Assembly (NCBI RefSeq): GCF_900129095.1
Contig: NZ_FQVA01000001.1
Span: 1,054,001-1,118,000, forward strand
From: Microbulbifer donghaiensis
Lineage (GTDB): Bacteria > Pseudomonadota > Gammaproteobacteria > Pseudomonadales > Cellvibrionaceae
Length of the DNA: 64,000 nucleotides
Reading direction: 5' to 3'
Below, one piece after another: positions 1 through 9,221 of this stretch (positions within the stretch are counted from its first letter, which is position 1; the number at the start of each line of letters is the position of its first letter). The position numbers were made by a program, and so were the translations under genes. The notes under the pieces were generated by a model. That model did no database searches and was not told the origin of the DNA. It saw nothing but the letters and a program-made list of their open reading frames with translations.

Positions 1-842
1 AGTTTGCCGAGCAGGCGTGAAACCGTCGAGCGCATTTCAGTGCGCGGGATAATCATATCGATAGCGCCGTGGTCGAGCAGGAATTCACTGCGCTGGAAGC
101 CCTTGGGCAGCTTCTGGCGAATGGTCTGCTCGATAATATTCGGGCCGGCAAAACCGGCGCGGGCGCCCGGCTCGGCCGCGTTGATGTCACCCAACAGCGC
201 CAGGGAAGCGGATACGCCACCGTACACCGGATCGGTCATGATGGAGATATAGGGCACGCCGGCCATCTTCATCTTTTCCAGCACCGCCGAGGTCTTCGCC
301 ATCTGCATCAGCGAGATCAACGCCTCCTGCATACGCGCACCGCCCGTGGCGGAAAAGCACACCAGCGGGATACCCTCTTCCAGTGCGCGCTGGGCGGCGC
401 GGGTAAAGCGCTCACCCACCACATAGCCCATGGAGCCGCCGTGGAAGGCAAATTCGAAGGCTACGGCTACCAGCGGCCGGCCTTCGAGGGTGCCGCGCAT
501 GGCCACCAGGGCGTCCTGCTCACCAGTCACCTTCTGTGCCTGGGTGAGGCGGTCCTTGTACTTTTTCACATCCTTGAACTTGAGGCGATCCACCGGCACC
601 ACGTCGGTAGCCAGCTCTTCGCGCCCCACTTCGTCGAGGAAAATGTCCAGCCGGCGGCGCGCGCCGATCCGCAAGTGGTGATCGCACTTGGGACACACAT
701 CCAAGTTGCGCTCCAGCTCCGGGCGGTACAGCATGGCGTCGCACTTGACGCACTTCTTCCAGACGCCCTCGGGAACCTTGCTAGCGCCGGCACGGCGCTC
801 GGTGCGAATGACCGCGGGAACAATCTTTTCTAACCAGCTCAT
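1..842 (-). CDS. accD: acetyl-CoA carboxylase carboxyltransferase beta subunit (3' end cut off)
   Basis: AccD pairs with AccA and transfers carboxyl groups from carboxybiotin to acetyl-CoA, making malonyl-CoA for fatty acid synthesis in the cytoplasm. The N-terminus begins MSWLEKI and carries the zinc ribbon expected of bacterial AccD, with Cys31, Cys34, Cys50 and Cys53. The crotonase-like core follows ([11 protein letters not shown], then GGVSASLA). About 280 residues are visible and the reading frame is still open at the window edge, so only the last few residues are missing. It lies 139 bp downstream of trpA on the same strand. accD after the trp genes is a common gammaproteobacterial arrangement. 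Confidence 0.96.
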   Translation of the reverse strand, partial: MSWLEKIVPAVIRTERRAGASKVPEGVWKKCVKCDAMLYRPELERNLDVCPKCDHHLRIGARRRLDIFLDEVGREELATDVVPVDRLKFKDVKKYKDRLTQAQKVTGEQDALVAMRGTLEGRPLVAVAFEFAFHGGSMGYVVGERFTRAAQRALEEGIPLVCFSATGGARMQEALISLMQMAKTSAVLEKMKMAGVPYISIMTDPVYGGVSASLALLGDINAAEPGARAGFAGPNIIEQTIRQKLPKGFQRSEFLLDHGAIDMIIPRTEMRSTVSRLLGK

Positions 843-981
843 CTTTCTTCCAAATCCCGATGCTTTTTATGGACCGGTCGCATTGTACCGGCCGGTGGCT
901 TTCAGGCTGCGAATTAAAACACTAAGCAAACTATCTAACCCGGCCAGATCAGCCGCTGTTTTTGGCTTTCTGGCCAGCCGG

Positions 982-1797
982 TCAGCGGTCCAGCGCGGTG
1001 CGGATTTCACCGACCAGGGCCGCGACACTGTCCTTGGCCGCCGCGGCGTCGGCTGCCTCGCCAATTGCGGATACCAGCACACTGCCAACCACGGCGCCGT
1101 CGCCGTGCTCGCTGACCAATCTGGCGGAGGCACCGTCCTTGATACCGAAACCGACACACAGTGGCAGTTCGGTAAAGCGGCGGATACGGGCCAGGTTGGT
1201 GCGCACGGATTCCGGGTCGAGATGCCCGGCGCCCGTCACCCCTTTCAGGGAGACATAATAGACAAAGCCACTGGCGAGACGCGCGATTGACTCGATGCGC
1301 TCGTCACTGGTAGTCGGCGTCAGCAGGAAAATATTGCGCAGATCGCGCTCGCCGAGCAGTTTGTTCAACGGTCCGGCTTCCTCCGCCGGCAGATCCACGG
1401 TCAGGGCGCCATCGACACCGGCATCGGCGGCCGCATCGGCAAACTGTTCCGCACCCATTTTCTCGATGGGGTTGGCGTACCCCATCAGGATCACCGGCGT
1501 GTCCGCATCCCGCTGGCGGAACTCCTTCACCAGCTCCAGGCACTTGCGCAGCGAGGCCTTGTGTTCCAGTGCGCGCTCGTGCCCCTTCTGGATGACCGGC
1601 CCCTCGGCCATCGGGTCGGAAAAAGGCACGCCCAGCTCGATCAGGTCGGAACCACTGGCCACCAGCTGATGCATCAGTGGCACGGTGCTTTCCAGGCCAC
1701 CGTCGCCGGCGACGATATAGGTCACCAGGGCCTTGCGGCCATCTGCGCGCAGTCTGGCGAAACGGCGGTCGATTCTGTTTTTCTGCTTTTCGCTCAC
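982..1797 (-). CDS. trpA: tryptophan synthase alpha chain
   Basis: TrpA splits indole-3-glycerol phosphate to indole and glyceraldehyde 3-phosphate and channels indole to TrpB. The protein is a TIM barrel of 271 residues. The catalytic segment ELGVPFSDPMAEGP carries Glu54; the position matching Asp60 of the Salmonella enzyme is Glu65 here, a conservative change. I chose the GTG at 1797 because an AGGAG ribosome site sits just before it. That site overlaps the trpB stop codon (TAGGAG), so the two genes are probably translationally coupled with a 10-bp gap. An in-frame ATG at 1836 lies inside trpB and is less likely. Confidence 0.95.
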   Translation of the reverse strand: MSEKQKNRIDRRFARLRADGRKALVTYIVAGDGGLESTVPLMHQLVASGSDLIELGVPFSDPMAEGPVIQKGHERALEHKASLRKCLELVKEFRQRDADTPVILMGYANPIEKMGAEQFADAAADAGVDGALTVDLPAEEAGPLNKLLGERDLRNIFLLTPTTSDERIESIARLASGFVYYVSLKGVTGAGHLDPESVRTNLARIRRFTELPLCVGFGIKDGASARLVSEHGDGAVVGSVLVSAIGEAADAAAAKDSVAALVGEIRTALDR

Positions 1798-1807
1798 GGT
1801 GCCGCTC

Positions 1808-3025
1808 CTATACCTCGATGCCGTCGATGGCGGCAACGGTGAAAATATCCTTGTCGCCGCGACCGGACAGGTTCACGACAATGTTCTGCGACCGTTTCAT
1901 GGTCGCCGCCAGCTTCAGCGCGTAAGCGACCGCATGGCTGGACTCCAGCGCCGGCAGGATTCCCTCAGTGCGGGTCAGCCTGCGGAAAGCGTCGAGCGCC
2001 TCCTCGTCATCGGCGGTGACGTATTCCACCCGGCCGATATCCTTCAGCCACGCGTGTTCCGGACCCACACCCGGGTAATCCAGGCCGGCGGATACCGAGT
2101 GGGTCTCGATGATCTGTCCGTCCTCATCTTCCATCAGGTAGGTGCGGTTGCCGTGCAGGATACCCGGTACGCCGTCGTTCAGCGGCGCCGCGTGGTGACC
2201 GGTTGCCAAACCCTCGCCGCCGGCCTCGACACCGTACATTTTCACCCCGGCATCGTTCAGGAACGGGTGGAACAACCCGATCGCGTTGGAGCCGCCACCC
2301 ACACAGGCCACCAGAGCGTCCGGCAGCTGACCGAACTCTTCCAGGCTCTGCCGGCGCGCCTCGCGGCCGATCACCGAGTTGAAATCCCGCACCAGCTGCG
2401 GATAGGGGTGCGGGCCGGCGACGGTGCCGATGATATAGAAGGTGTCGTCCACGTTGGTGACCCAGTCGCGCATGGCTTCGTTCATCGCGTCCTTCAGGGT
2501 CTTGGAGCCGGATTGCACCGGGATCACCTCGGCGCCCAGCAGCTTCATGCGGTAGACATTGGGGGACTGGCGCTTGACGTCCTCGGCCCCCATATAAACC
2601 GCGCATTTCAGCCCCAGGCGCGCGGCGACGGTCGCCGTAGCCACGCCGTGCTGGCCGGCGCCGGTCTCGGCGATCACGCGGCTCTTGCCGCTGTGCTTGG
2701 CCAGCAGTGCCTGACCGACAGTATTGTTCACCTTGTGCGCACCGGTGTGATTCAGGTCTTCGCGTTTCAGCCAGATGCGCGCACCGCCGGCGGCCTCCGT
2801 CAGTCGCTCGGCCAGGTACAGCGGCGACGGCCGGCCGACATAGTGGGCCAGGTCGTAATCGAAGGCGGCGATGAATTCCGGGTCGTCCTTCAGGCGCGCA
2901 TACATCGCCTGCAGCTCATCCAGCGCATTGATCAGCGTCTCCGATACAAAGCGGCCGCCATAGGGTCCGAAGTGCCCACTGGCATCCGGGAAGGCGGAAA
3001 AATCTATCGCACCTTGATCACTCAC
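1808..3025 (-). CDS. trpB: tryptophan synthase beta chain
   Basis: TrpB is the PLP enzyme that joins indole to serine to make tryptophan. The 405-residue length is normal. The PLP lysine lies in the motif HTGAHKVNN and the phosphate-binding loop is VGGGSNAIG. The start is the GTG at 3025, which has GGAG seven bases upstream and gives the usual short N-terminus before [17 protein letters not shown] second GTG two codons upstream overlaps the ribosome site and is unlikely. The gene is 28 bp from trpF and 10 bp from trpA, all transcribed leftwards as one operon. Confidence 0.96.
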   Translation of the reverse strand: MSDQGAIDFSAFPDASGHFGPYGGRFVSETLINALDELQAMYARLKDDPEFIAAFDYDLAHYVGRPSPLYLAERLTEAAGGARIWLKREDLNHTGAHKVNNTVGQALLAKHSGKSRVIAETGAGQHGVATATVAARLGLKCAVYMGAEDVKRQSPNVYRMKLLGAEVIPVQSGSKTLKDAMNEAMRDWVTNVDDTFYIIGTVAGPHPYPQLVRDFNSVIGREARRQSLEEFGQLPDALVACVGGGSNAIGLFHPFLNDAGVKMYGVEAGGEGLATGHHAAPLNDGVPGILHGNRTYLMEDEDGQIIETHSVSAGLDYPGVGPEHAWLKDIGRVEYVTADDEEALDAFRRLTRTEGILPALESSHAVAYALKLAATMKRSQNIVVNLSGRGDKDIFTVAAIDGIEV

Positions 3026-3053
3026 TTGCACACTCCATCGATCACAGAAATTT

Positions 3054-3665
3054 CTACTGACTCTTCGCCGCACGGATAAAGGCGGCGACCTTTTGCGGAT
3101 CTTTCTTGCCCGGCGCGGCCTCGACGCCGCCACTGACATCCACGGCCTGCGGGCGCGCCGCTGCAATGGCCTGGACGACATTGTCCGGGTGCAGGCCGCC
3201 GGCCAGCACGATCGGGCGGCCACTTAGTTGCGGCACCCGCTGCCAGTCAAAGGTCTCGCCGGTGCCACCGGGCACCCCGGGCCGATAGGCGTCGAGCAGG
3301 AAGCCCCGCGCGCGCGGGTGAGCATCCATCGCCGCGAGCACATCGAGGCCGTCCTTCATACGCAGCGCCTTGATATACGGGCGCCGGAACTGCTCACAGT
3401 AATCGGCGCTTTCACTGCCGTGAAACTGCAACAGGTTGAGCGGCACCTGTTCCAGCACGGCTTGCACTTCGGCCGCCTCGGCATCGACAAACAGGCCGGT
3501 CAGGGTAACGAAAGGCGGTACCGCCGCAGCAATGGTTGCGGCGGTCTCGGCATCGATATGGCGCGGGCTGGCCGAATAAAACACCAACCCCAAAGCATCG
3601 GCACCGGCGGCGACTGCCGCGACCGCGTCTTCGATACTGGTGATGCCGCAGATTTTTACTTGCAT
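3054..3665 (-). CDS. trpF: phosphoribosylanthranilate isomerase
   Basis: TrpF carries out the Amadori rearrangement of phosphoribosylanthranilate in tryptophan synthesis. The start [14 protein letters not shown] is the family signature, with the catalytic Cys in KICGIT. The partner Asp lies in LLDAYRPG, and GGLHPDNV is the phosphate-binding loop. The protein has 203 residues, typical for a monofunctional TrpF. An upstream in-frame extension to 3866 would overlap truA and is not conserved-looking. The gene is 94 bp downstream of truA, as in pseudomonads, but here it is followed by trpB and trpA. Confidence 0.95.
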   Translation of the reverse strand: MQVKICGITSIEDAVAAVAAGADALGLVFYSASPRHIDAETAATIAAAVPPFVTLTGLFVDAEAAEVQAVLEQVPLNLLQFHGSESADYCEQFRRPYIKALRMKDGLDVLAAMDAHPRARGFLLDAYRPGVPGGTGETFDWQRVPQLSGRPIVLAGGLHPDNVVQAIAAARPQAVDVSGGVEAAPGKKDPQKVAAFIRAAKSQ

Positions 3666-3759
3666 TGCGTCACTCGGCCTAAAGCCGACCGGCCGTTCAA
3701 AAATGAGGGAGCCCGCGATACTAGCAGATTGGCACCGGGCGCGAAATGCGCGATTCCCG

Positions 3760-4656
3760 TCAACTCCCCTGCGGTTGCTGCCCCGACAAGCCCCCCAGAG
3801 CCAGGGGCACCAGCAACGGCCCCGGCTCTGACTCTGGCAGCGCAAACTCTTGCGGATACTGCACATCCACCAGGTAGAGCCCGAAAGGCGGCGCGGTGAC
3901 GCCGCCAGCCGTGCGATCGCGACTGTCCAGCACCTCCTTGACCCAATGCGGCGGGCGCTCGCCGCGACCGACCGCCATCAGCACGCCGGTGATATTGCGC
4001 ACCATATGGTGAAGGAAAGCGTTGGCGCTGACCTCCAGCACGATCAGCTGCCCCACCCGCGCGACATCCAGCCTGGTCAGCTCGCGCACGGGGCTCTTTG
4101 CCTGGCACTGGGTCGCGCGGAAACTGGTGAAATCGTGTTGTCCCAATAAGTATTGCGCACCTTCACGCATCGCCTGCAGATCCAATGGGTGCTTGGTCCA
4201 GGTCACTTCCGCCGCGGCCTGCGCCGAGCGGGTCGGCGAGCTGTGGATCAGGTATCGGTAACTGCGTGCCCGCGCGGAAAAACGCGCGTGGAACTGCGCC
4301 GGTACTGCCTTCGCCCAGTGCACCCGCACCTCGTCGGGCAGCTGCGTATTCACACCCTGTACCCAGGCGCGCAGCGGCCGCACCGCGCGGGTGTCGAAGT
4401 GAATGACCTGACCCGTTGCGTGCACACCGGCATCGGTGCGGCCGGCACACACCAGTGTCACCGGCTCCGCGGCAATACTTGACAGGGCCTGCTCCAGATA
4501 GGCCTGCACCGTCTGCGCGGCGGACTTCTGCTTCTGAAAACCGCGCAAGCGGGCACCGCAGTACTCCACTCCCAGCGCGACGCGCCGCACCCCGTCCGGC
4601 AACTGCTCGCCCGGCGGCACTTCGCCATTCGGTTTGTAGATGTATTCGCGCTGCAT
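3760..4656 (-). CDS. truA: tRNA pseudouridine(38-40) synthase
   Basis: TruA converts uridines 38-40 of the anticodon stem-loop to pseudouridine in many tRNAs. The catalytic aspartate is in the invariant motif AGRTDAGVHA. Further family blocks are GFQKQ near the N-terminus and FLHHMVRNITG in the second half. The protein has 298 residues, slightly longer than E. coli TruA because of a short C-terminal tail. The gene lies between fimV and trpF on the same strand but is separated from fimV by a terminator, so it probably has its own promoter or depends on read-through. Confidence 0.95.
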   Translation of the reverse strand: MQREYIYKPNGEVPPGEQLPDGVRRVALGVEYCGARLRGFQKQKSAAQTVQAYLEQALSSIAAEPVTLVCAGRTDAGVHATGQVIHFDTRAVRPLRAWVQGVNTQLPDEVRVHWAKAVPAQFHARFSARARSYRYLIHSSPTRSAQAAAEVTWTKHPLDLQAMREGAQYLLGQHDFTSFRATQCQAKSPVRELTRLDVARVGQLIVLEVSANAFLHHMVRNITGVLMAVGRGERPPHWVKEVLDSRDRTAGGVTAPPFGLYLVDVQYPQEFALPESEPGPLLVPLALGGLSGQQPQGS

Positions 4657-4740
4657 TGTCTTGGACCAACCACCGGCGGCAAGCGACCGCCAACTTAACG
4701 AAAAAAAGTTACCCGGAGCACGGGCGCATCAACGGCCTGC

Positions 4741-4773
4741 AAAAAAAAACCCCGCAGCCAGTGCGAGGTTTTT
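4741..4773 (-). terminator. Rho-independent terminator after fimV
   Basis: Read leftwards, the stem pairs CCTCGCA with TGCGGGG around a short CTGGC loop and is followed by a run of nine T. It lies 20 bp past the fimV stop codon and before truA, so it should end most fimV transcription. Confidence 0.85.
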
Positions 4774-4792
4774 CCCGGGTGAGGAGCGGGCT

Positions 4793-7789
4793 TTACGCCA
4801 TGCGCTCCAGCATTTCCTCGGCGCGCGCCTTGTGCTCGCCGGCACCCTCCTGCATCACCTCGTTGAGGATATCCTTGGCTCCGTCCTTGTCACCCATATC
4901 CAGGTAGGCCTGGGCCAGCTCCAATTTGGTGCTGATTTCGTCGCTGCCTTCCAGCAGGTTCAGCTCGGAGTCCAGGTCGCTCTCCAGATTGAAGCTCAGA
5001 TCACCGAAATCTGCCTCGCCATCCTCCGCGGCGGACGATGGGGTCACTTCAGCAGATTGCGGCGCCGACTCTTCGGCCATGGCGAAATCGCTCTCCAGCG
5101 ACAATTCAGTCTCCGCAGACAGCTCGCCGGCGATGTCATCCAGATCGATGGAGTCGAGATCCAGGCTGTCGTCCAGCTCTCCGCCGATCGACTCCAGATC
5201 GTCATCGGCGAACTCATCCAGCGACAGCTCAGCGGTCTCCTCGGGCGCCTCTACAGACGCTGCCGCACCCGTATCTTCAGTGAGCCCCTCGGCATCGAGT
5301 TGCAGTTCACCGCTGTCTTCCATCGGTGATAGGTCCAGATCAAAATCCAAACCGTCGAGGTCGTCATCGCTGTCCGCCTCGGCCTTTTCAGCGACAGCAC
5401 TGTCGAGTTCCGCGCCGTCGAAATCACCCGTCTCGAGACCGGCAGACTCGAACTCAATCGGGCCCAGTTCCTGGCTGTCACCGCCGTCGTCCAGACGGCC
5501 GGCAGAATCCAGTTCCAGATCACCGAGATCCAGGTCGTCGAGATTGAAATCGTCCGCGCTGCCTTCCCCGGCGGCGCCCTGCTCCACCGGCATTTCGCTG
5601 TCGAAGCCGCTGTCCAGATCGAGATCCAGGGAGAAGTCGTCCTCCGCGGATTCGCCCACGGCACTGCTGCTGTCACTGGACAGATCCATCGTCAGGTCGT
5701 CCAGCAGCGAGGTGTCGCCTTCCAGCTCATCGCCGAAGCCACTGTCGGAATCTCCCGCTGCACCTTCGCCGCCAAAAGATTCACTGGCAAAGTCATCCTC
5801 GAAAGACGCGCTGATGTCATCCAGTTGCGCAGCTTCCAGTGACTCGCTGGAAAATTCCATGGATGGCGCCTCGAAAGGTCCGGCTCCGGCAATCGTCTCG
5901 CGCAGGCGCGCCGCGCGATCGGCCGCCGGGCCATCGCTGATACTCAGCAGCTGGCGGTAGTGCTCGTCGAACTTCCCGGCATCCTGCTGATGTGCGTAGA
6001 CCTCCAGCAGCATCAAGCGCGCGTCGACGTTCTGACCATCCTGATCGAGGCCCAGCAACAGCTTGTTCTCGGCCTCGGCATATTGCCCCAGTGACAGGTG
6101 AATTTCCGCTTCAGAGATGGGGTCGTCGGTACCAACATCGTCGAGCTCGCCGAGGTCGAAACTGCCTTCGGCCTCCATGCTCTCCAAGGCGGCGAGGCCC
6201 TCGTCCTGCTCACCCAGCTCCGGCGCCCCGGCCAGTTCGCGCTCGGCCAGCATCTCGCGCTCGACCTGCAGCATGGCCTCCTCTTCTTCCTTGCGACGAC
6301 GCCAGGTGAAGAATCCGAACACACCAACCAACAGGGCACCCGCACCGATACCGATCAGCTGAATGTTGTCCATCAGCTGTTCCATCAGAGTCGGTTCGGA
6401 CTTGGTCTGCACCGCCACAACGCGATTGCGGCTGTCATTATTTTCCTCTGCAGGCTCTTCTGCCGCCACCGGCTCTTCCACCGCTTCGGCAACAGGCTCT
6501 TCACCTACAGCAGCTTCGCCCTCGCCGGCTTCCAGCGGATTCGCGGACGGTTCCGACTGCTCGGCAGCAGCCTGCACTGCACGCATTTCCTCGTTGGAGA
6601 CCTCGACCATGCGCTCCATGGTGTCGATCTGCTCGTCCAACTCGGCGAGGCGCTCCTGCAGTTCCTCGTTCTCGAGGCGCGACTTGTCCAGCTCTTCCTC
6701 GGCCACGGTCAGCTCGCCGGCCAGCGCTTCGCTGTCTTCAGCGCCGCTGCCGGATCCAGACATTACGGATTCATTGTCGCCCGGCGCGGCGAGGCTTACC
6801 CGCCCCTCGACGGCTTCGCCGGCGGCGGTGTCTTCAGCAACCGCGCGCGCATCCAGAGGTGCGCCGGTGGCCGCATCGCCGCCGATGCGCTCACGCCAGG
6901 AATCGTTCTGCGTGGCCACCTCGGAGATGGCCTCGGACAGGGTGAGCGAGCGCACATCCTCCGCGTTCGGCAGGCGCAACACGGCGCCCTTCTTCAGCAG
7001 GTTGATGTTGTTATTGATAAAGGCCTCGGGGTTGAGGCGCTGAATTGCCAGCATCGTCTGCTGGACAGAGAATTCACGGCTGACGCGGTTCTGCAGTGCG
7101 ATTTCCCACAGCGTCTGATTCGCGGATACGGGACCGTACACACGGCTGCCCCCACTGACCGCGCTCTCGGAAGCCGCGGCCGGTGCCTGCGAACGAAACT
7201 CTACCGGCTCGACGGCTTGCTCCGACGCCGGCTGCTGCTCGCGCATTTCTTCCCGCTGCGGCTCGGCCACGGGTGCCGGCTCTACCGGCCGCACCGCCGG
7301 ACGCTGGACCGGTCTCTGCACCGGGGTCTCCCGGAGCACTTGCTGGCGCTCGCGCTCTGCGGCCCGCACCGGCGCCTGGGCAGTACTGGTGGAGAACGCA
7401 GGCAGATCCATCAACAGGGTGTATTCCCGCAACAGGCGGCCACTCGGCCAGCGAGTCTCCAGCAGGAAATTCAGGAAGGGTTCGCGAATCGGCTCACGAC
7501 TGGAGACGCGTACAACCGGCTGCGGGCCGGAATAGTCCACTTCGAAGCGCAGCTCGGTGAGCAAATAGGAGCGGTCGACGCCGGCGCGCTCAAAATCCTC
7601 CGGGCTCGCGAGTCGCACTTTGATTTCGTTGTCGCCGAGTCCGCGAGTTTGCAGCAAATTAATTTCTGCATTGAGAGGCTGATTGAGAGTCGAGTTCAGT
7701 TTGATCTCACCCAGCCCGAGCGCCAGAGCCGCGTTGCCACCCAGTGCGCTGACCAGACCTACCGCAAGTGCCAGCTTTCGCACACGCAT
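4793..7789 (-). CDS. fimV: FimV/HubP family polar hub and pilus assembly protein
   Basis: FimV-type proteins sit at the cell pole, bind peptidoglycan and organise type IV pili and other polar machinery. The 998-residue protein has a signal peptide (about 1-23), a conserved periplasmic N-terminal domain and a LysM-like domain near 220-275. A coiled coil lies near 360-405, with one membrane helix near 473-496 followed by RRRKEEEEA. The very acidic cytoplasmic part ends in the conserved FimV C-terminal helical module (TKLELAQAYLDMGDKDGAK). The acidic repeats explain the long antisense open frames here. The gene follows usg, as in Pseudomonas. pilU at 49.3 kb shows that pili are made. Confidence 0.93.
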   Translation of the reverse strand: MRVRKLALAVGLVSALGGNAALALGLGEIKLNSTLNQPLNAEINLLQTRGLGDNEIKVRLASPEDFERAGVDRSYLLTELRFEVDYSGPQPVVRVSSREPIREPFLNFLLETRWPSGRLLREYTLLMDLPAFSTSTAQAPVRAAERERQQVLRETPVQRPVQRPAVRPVEPAPVAEPQREEMREQQPASEQAVEPVEFRSQAPAAASESAVSGGSRVYGPVSANQTLWEIALQNRVSREFSVQQTMLAIQRLNPEAFINNNINLLKKGAVLRLPNAEDVRSLTLSEAISEVATQNDSWRERIGGDAATGAPLDARAVAEDTAAGEAVEGRVSLAAPGDNESVMSGSGSGAEDSEALAGELTVAEEELDKSRLENEELQERLAELDEQIDTMERMVEVSNEEMRAVQAAAEQSEPSANPLEAGEGEAAVGEEPVAEAVEEPVAAEEPAEENNDSRNRVVAVQTKSEPTLMEQLMDNIQLIGIGAGALLVGVFGFFTWRRRKEEEEAMLQVEREMLAERELAGAPELGEQDEGLAALESMEAEGSFDLGELDDVGTDDPISEAEIHLSLGQYAEAENKLLLGLDQDGQNVDARLMLLEVYAHQQDAGKFDEHYRQLLSISDGPAADRAARLRETIAGAGPFEAPSMEFSSESLEAAQLDDISASFEDDFASESFGGEGAAGDSDSGFGDELEGDTSLLDDLTMDLSSDSSSAVGESAEDDFSLDLDLDSGFDSEMPVEQGAAGEGSADDFNLDDLDLGDLELDSAGRLDDGGDSQELGPIEFESAGLETGDFDGAELDSAVAEKAEADSDDDLDGLDFDLDLSPMEDSGELQLDAEGLTEDTGAAASVEAPEETAELSLDEFADDDLESIGGELDDSLDLDSIDLDDIAGELSAETELSLESDFAMAEESAPQSAEVTPSSAAEDGEADFGDLSFNLESDLDSELNLLEGSDEISTKLELAQAYLDMGDKDGAKDILNEVMQEGAGEHKARAEEMLERMA

Positions 7790-8005
7790 ATCCGATTCCC
7801 TTTATTGTTAGAATCACCGGGCATTCCGAACATCGCGCCTTTTCTCCGCGAAGCTCACTTTCGAAATCCCCATCACTGTACAGTAAACGTTCAAGCAAGA
7901 ATTTGCCGCAATGGCAGACGTTTCATCTTTGGCGAAATTTTCGCCACCCCCAAGCCGAACGAAAGTTAAGAATACACCTTCACTATGTTCGCTAAGTATT
8001 AAATA

Positions 8006-9001
8006 TCAATAGTTTTTTAGCAACAAGTGCACAATCTGTACGCAATTCATGGCCAGATCTTTACGCAAATTGTCCGACACTGCACAAAAATTAACCTGAT
8101 GGCTATTCAACAGGCTCTGTCGCAGGCGGCCAATTATAGTGGCTTCGCTGCCGACGGCATCCTCCGCCGACGGCTGTTCGGCCAATTGCAGGCGCGCGCC
8201 GTTTCCGAGTAGTGCACGCACTTTTTCCAGATCGACGTCTTCGTGCAGCGCCACGCGCAGGTTGGCCAGCTGGCCGTGGAATACCGAAACGGTATTGATG
8301 CAGGCATCCACCGCCACGCTCTCGCCGAGCAGACGGCGCAAGTCGTGCACCAGCGCCAACTCGCTCAGGGTGTGGCCACTGGCCAGCAGCGCTTCGCCGG
8401 CACTCAGCTGATTGAATGCGAGACGGTGGCCGATCGCGGGATCGACTTCCGCGTCCTGACCGCTGAACATGCGCGCCGTCTGCGCGGCCATGGAATCGAT
8501 CGCCACCTTGCCGAGCGCCGACACCGGCTGGTTCAGCTGAATATCCACCGCCTGCAGGCTTTCCGCCAGCGGCGCAACCGCCTCGGCCACCATGGCCGCG
8601 CCGGCACTCGGCAGCGCCAGCACGTGGCGCTCCGCATGGGCAATTTCCGCACTGTTCAGCAGCGGGTGGATAAGTGTGGCGGTCTCATCGCCGCGGGTAT
8701 TGCCGGCGGCATCCAGTACCCAGGCACCCGCCGCCTCGGCTGCGGCCAGGGCAGCCTGCGCCACCTCACCAGTGCGCAGCAATACCACGACCTGCTCCGG
8801 CGCAAAAGTGAACTTCTCCAGCTCCTGTACGGGGATGTTGCGATTGGCGAATACCTGCGGCTCCACCTCGCTGTCCTCCAGCTCCAACAACCGCAGCTGA
8901 TTGGCACTGATGGTGTCGCGCTCCTCGAGGATCTCCAGCAGGGGGCTGAGGGCGGCGTTATCGATACCGACGATAACCAGTTCGCGGGCGGCTTCGGACA
9001 T
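8006..9001 (-). CDS. usg: USG-1-type aspartate-semialdehyde dehydrogenase homologue, probably inactive
   Basis: This 331-residue protein has the size and fold pattern of aspartate-semialdehyde dehydrogenase and lies between asd and fimV, exactly where USG-1 is found in pseudomonads. It begins with a Rossmann-like ELVIVGIDNAALSP. The glycine-rich active-site cysteine motif of true ASD (GGNC) is replaced by LALPSAGAAM, so it is unlikely to be a dehydrogenase. The role of USG-1 is not known. The 220-bp spacer to asd holds a terminator and three more hairpins, which suggests it is expressed separately. Confidence 0.85.
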   Translation of the reverse strand: MSEAARELVIVGIDNAALSPLLEILEERDTISANQLRLLELEDSEVEPQVFANRNIPVQELEKFTFAPEQVVVLLRTGEVAQAALAAAEAAGAWVLDAAGNTRGDETATLIHPLLNSAEIAHAERHVLALPSAGAAMVAEAVAPLAESLQAVDIQLNQPVSALGKVAIDSMAAQTARMFSGQDAEVDPAIGHRLAFNQLSAGEALLASGHTLSELALVHDLRRLLGESVAVDACINTVSVFHGQLANLRVALHEDVDLEKVRALLGNGARLQLAEQPSAEDAVGSEATIIGRLRQSLLNSHQVNFCAVSDNLRKDLAMNCVQIVHLLLKNY

Positions 9002-9067
9002 GGCAGGTCACTTCATAGATTGGGGAGGCAAATTCGAGGGGCGATTATACCCGTGGAGCGGAATCAC

Positions 9068-9136
9068 AAAAGCGCCGGGAGCGCTTTTGGCCAGCTTTAG
9101 CTGGCCCGAAGGGTGAAGTACCGGGATGTACTTCAC
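9068..9136. repeat. three consecutive perfect hairpins
   Basis: Three inverted repeats follow each other almost without spacing: AAAAGCGC/GCGCTTTT (9068-9088), GGCCAGC/GCTGGCC (9089-9106) and GTGAAGTAC/GTACTTCAC (9113-9136). Together with the asd terminator at 9137 they make a run of four stem-loops between asd and usg. The function is unknown; they could be a composite repetitive element or an mRNA processing region. Confidence 0.8.
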
Positions 9137-9170
9137 AAAAAAGCCGCTGCGGGATCCCGCAGCGGCTTTT
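9137..9170 (-). terminator. Rho-independent terminator after asd
   Basis: A perfect stem GCCGCTGCGGG/CCCGCAGCGGC with almost no loop is flanked by A6 on the left and T4 on the right. Read leftwards (asd direction) it ends in a T-run, and it lies about 50 bp past the asd stop. Confidence 0.88.
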
Positions 9171-9221
9171 ATTGCGAAAGGCATCACAGGCTGGCGAGAC
9201 AGACGCCAGCCGCCTCGGTCC

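Noticed and set aside
6098-7969. 623-residue open frame opposite fimV
   Set aside because: Arises from the acidic low-complexity codons of fimV read in reverse.
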